Assembly (NCBI RefSeq): GCF_014692875.1
Contig: NZ_CP061171.1
Location: 2,232,001-2,296,000 of the forward strand
DNA: 64,000 nucleotides
Reading direction: 5' to 3'
DNA from: Pedobacter riviphilus
GTDB lineage: Bacteria > Bacteroidota > Bacteroidia > Sphingobacteriales > Sphingobacteriaceae
Under the pieces are notes generated by a model. That model searched no databases. It saw nothing but the letters and a program-made list of their open reading frames with translations, and had not been told where the DNA came from. How positions within the stretch are numbered: the first letter of the stretch is position 1; each line of letters begins with the position of its first letter. This document shows positions 63,886 through 64,000 of this stretch, piece after piece. Both the position numbers and the translations under genes were made by a program.

Positions 63886-64000
63886 ATGCAGAATACAGCT
63901 ATACTTCCATTATTTTATCTTCCACCAGTGGGCTATTTTAGTTTATTACAAAAACTGGGAGAGGATTTTTTAATTGAAAAACACGAGCATTTAGCGAAGC
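63886..64000 (+). CDS. WbqC-like family protein, N-terminal part
   Basis: The first 38 codons are present: MQNTAILPLFYLPPVGYFSL, then KLGEDFLIEKHEHLAK. The YLPP-x-x-YF and E-K-H-E pattern matches the start of WbqC-like proteins, small enzymes linked to O-antigen/glycan synthesis. Cut by the window end. Divergent from the acyltransferase gene. Confidence 0.7.
   Translation, partial: MQNTAILPLFYLPPVGYFSLLQKLGEDFLIEKHEHLAK

Noticed and set aside
1..64000. CRISPR arrays, insertion sequences, prophage genes or rRNA operons.
   Set aside because: No regularly spaced direct repeats, transposase, phage structural gene or rRNA sequence was seen. The repeated palindromes are scattered single units, not an array.

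Overview
The window is AT-rich chromosomal DNA from a Bacteroidota bacterium, most likely Sphingobacteriaceae and probably Pedobacter or a close relative. This rests on the protein families (PD40/TolB outer-membrane proteins, LytS/LytTR regulators, TonB receptors, DUF3526 ABC permeases), on weak ribosome-binding sites, and on promoters of the Bacteroidota type (TTTG, about 19 bases, TAnnTTTG). The assignment is by recognition, not by a database search.

Layout. 1-7.6 kb: the end of a possible GIY-YIG protein, a large outer-membrane metallopeptidase/propeller/barrel protein, PBP1A, a PPK2 kinase and the RNase P RNA gene. 7.7-13.1 kb: a minus-strand copper/c-type cytochrome cluster (small Cys protein, MbnP-like lipoprotein, MauG/MbnH-like di-heme protein, barrel, lipoprotein, YHS protein, SCO protein, cytochrome c) behind a textbook promoter. 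13.3-18.2 kb: phosphosugar mutase, lysC and lysA, with two tiny overlapping membrane-protein genes between the lysine genes. 18.3-24.2 kb: an ABC ATPase, a frameshifted siderophore-type TonB receptor and two ABC-2 permeases. 24.3-32.2 kb: a class I lanthipeptide cluster (C39-peptidase ABC exporter, split dehydratase, unusual LanC-like protein, one precursor gene in the opposite orientation). 32.4-39.8 kb: small membrane and lipoprotein genes, a frameshifted SRPBCC gene, acyl-CoA dehydrogenase, folB, a GlcD-like oxidase, a thioesterase, an Hsp20 and a conserved unknown. 39.9-46.3 kb: a MacAB-TolC-like efflux operon ending in a LytS/LytTR pair. 46.6-52.9 kb: an S66 peptidase, an odd tRNA-like gene with a short upstream ORF, a degenerate DEAD-box protein, an OmpA protein, an OmdA-domain protein and a TrmH methyltransferase. 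53-64 kb: galK, a frameshifted galM, DUF1398, nucleoside phosphorylase, YigZ, an EamA transporter, ribD, prmC, xerD, aroQ, a glycosyltransferase, an LpxL-like acyltransferase and the start of a WbqC gene.

The most interesting region is 18.3-32.3 kb. The exporter promoter and the precursor promoter share a dyad of the form TTGCAAC-N3-GTTGCAA, so both ends of the lanthipeptide cluster appear to be under one regulator that is not encoded nearby. The LanC-like protein lacks the usual zinc ligands and carries a C-terminal extension of about 230 residues. The divergent receptor and ABC genes could serve uptake or immunity. A dispersed family of paired palindromes fills many gene ends. Three genes each carry a one-base deletion (TonB receptor, SRPBCC, galM), which may be sequencing error or real inactivation.
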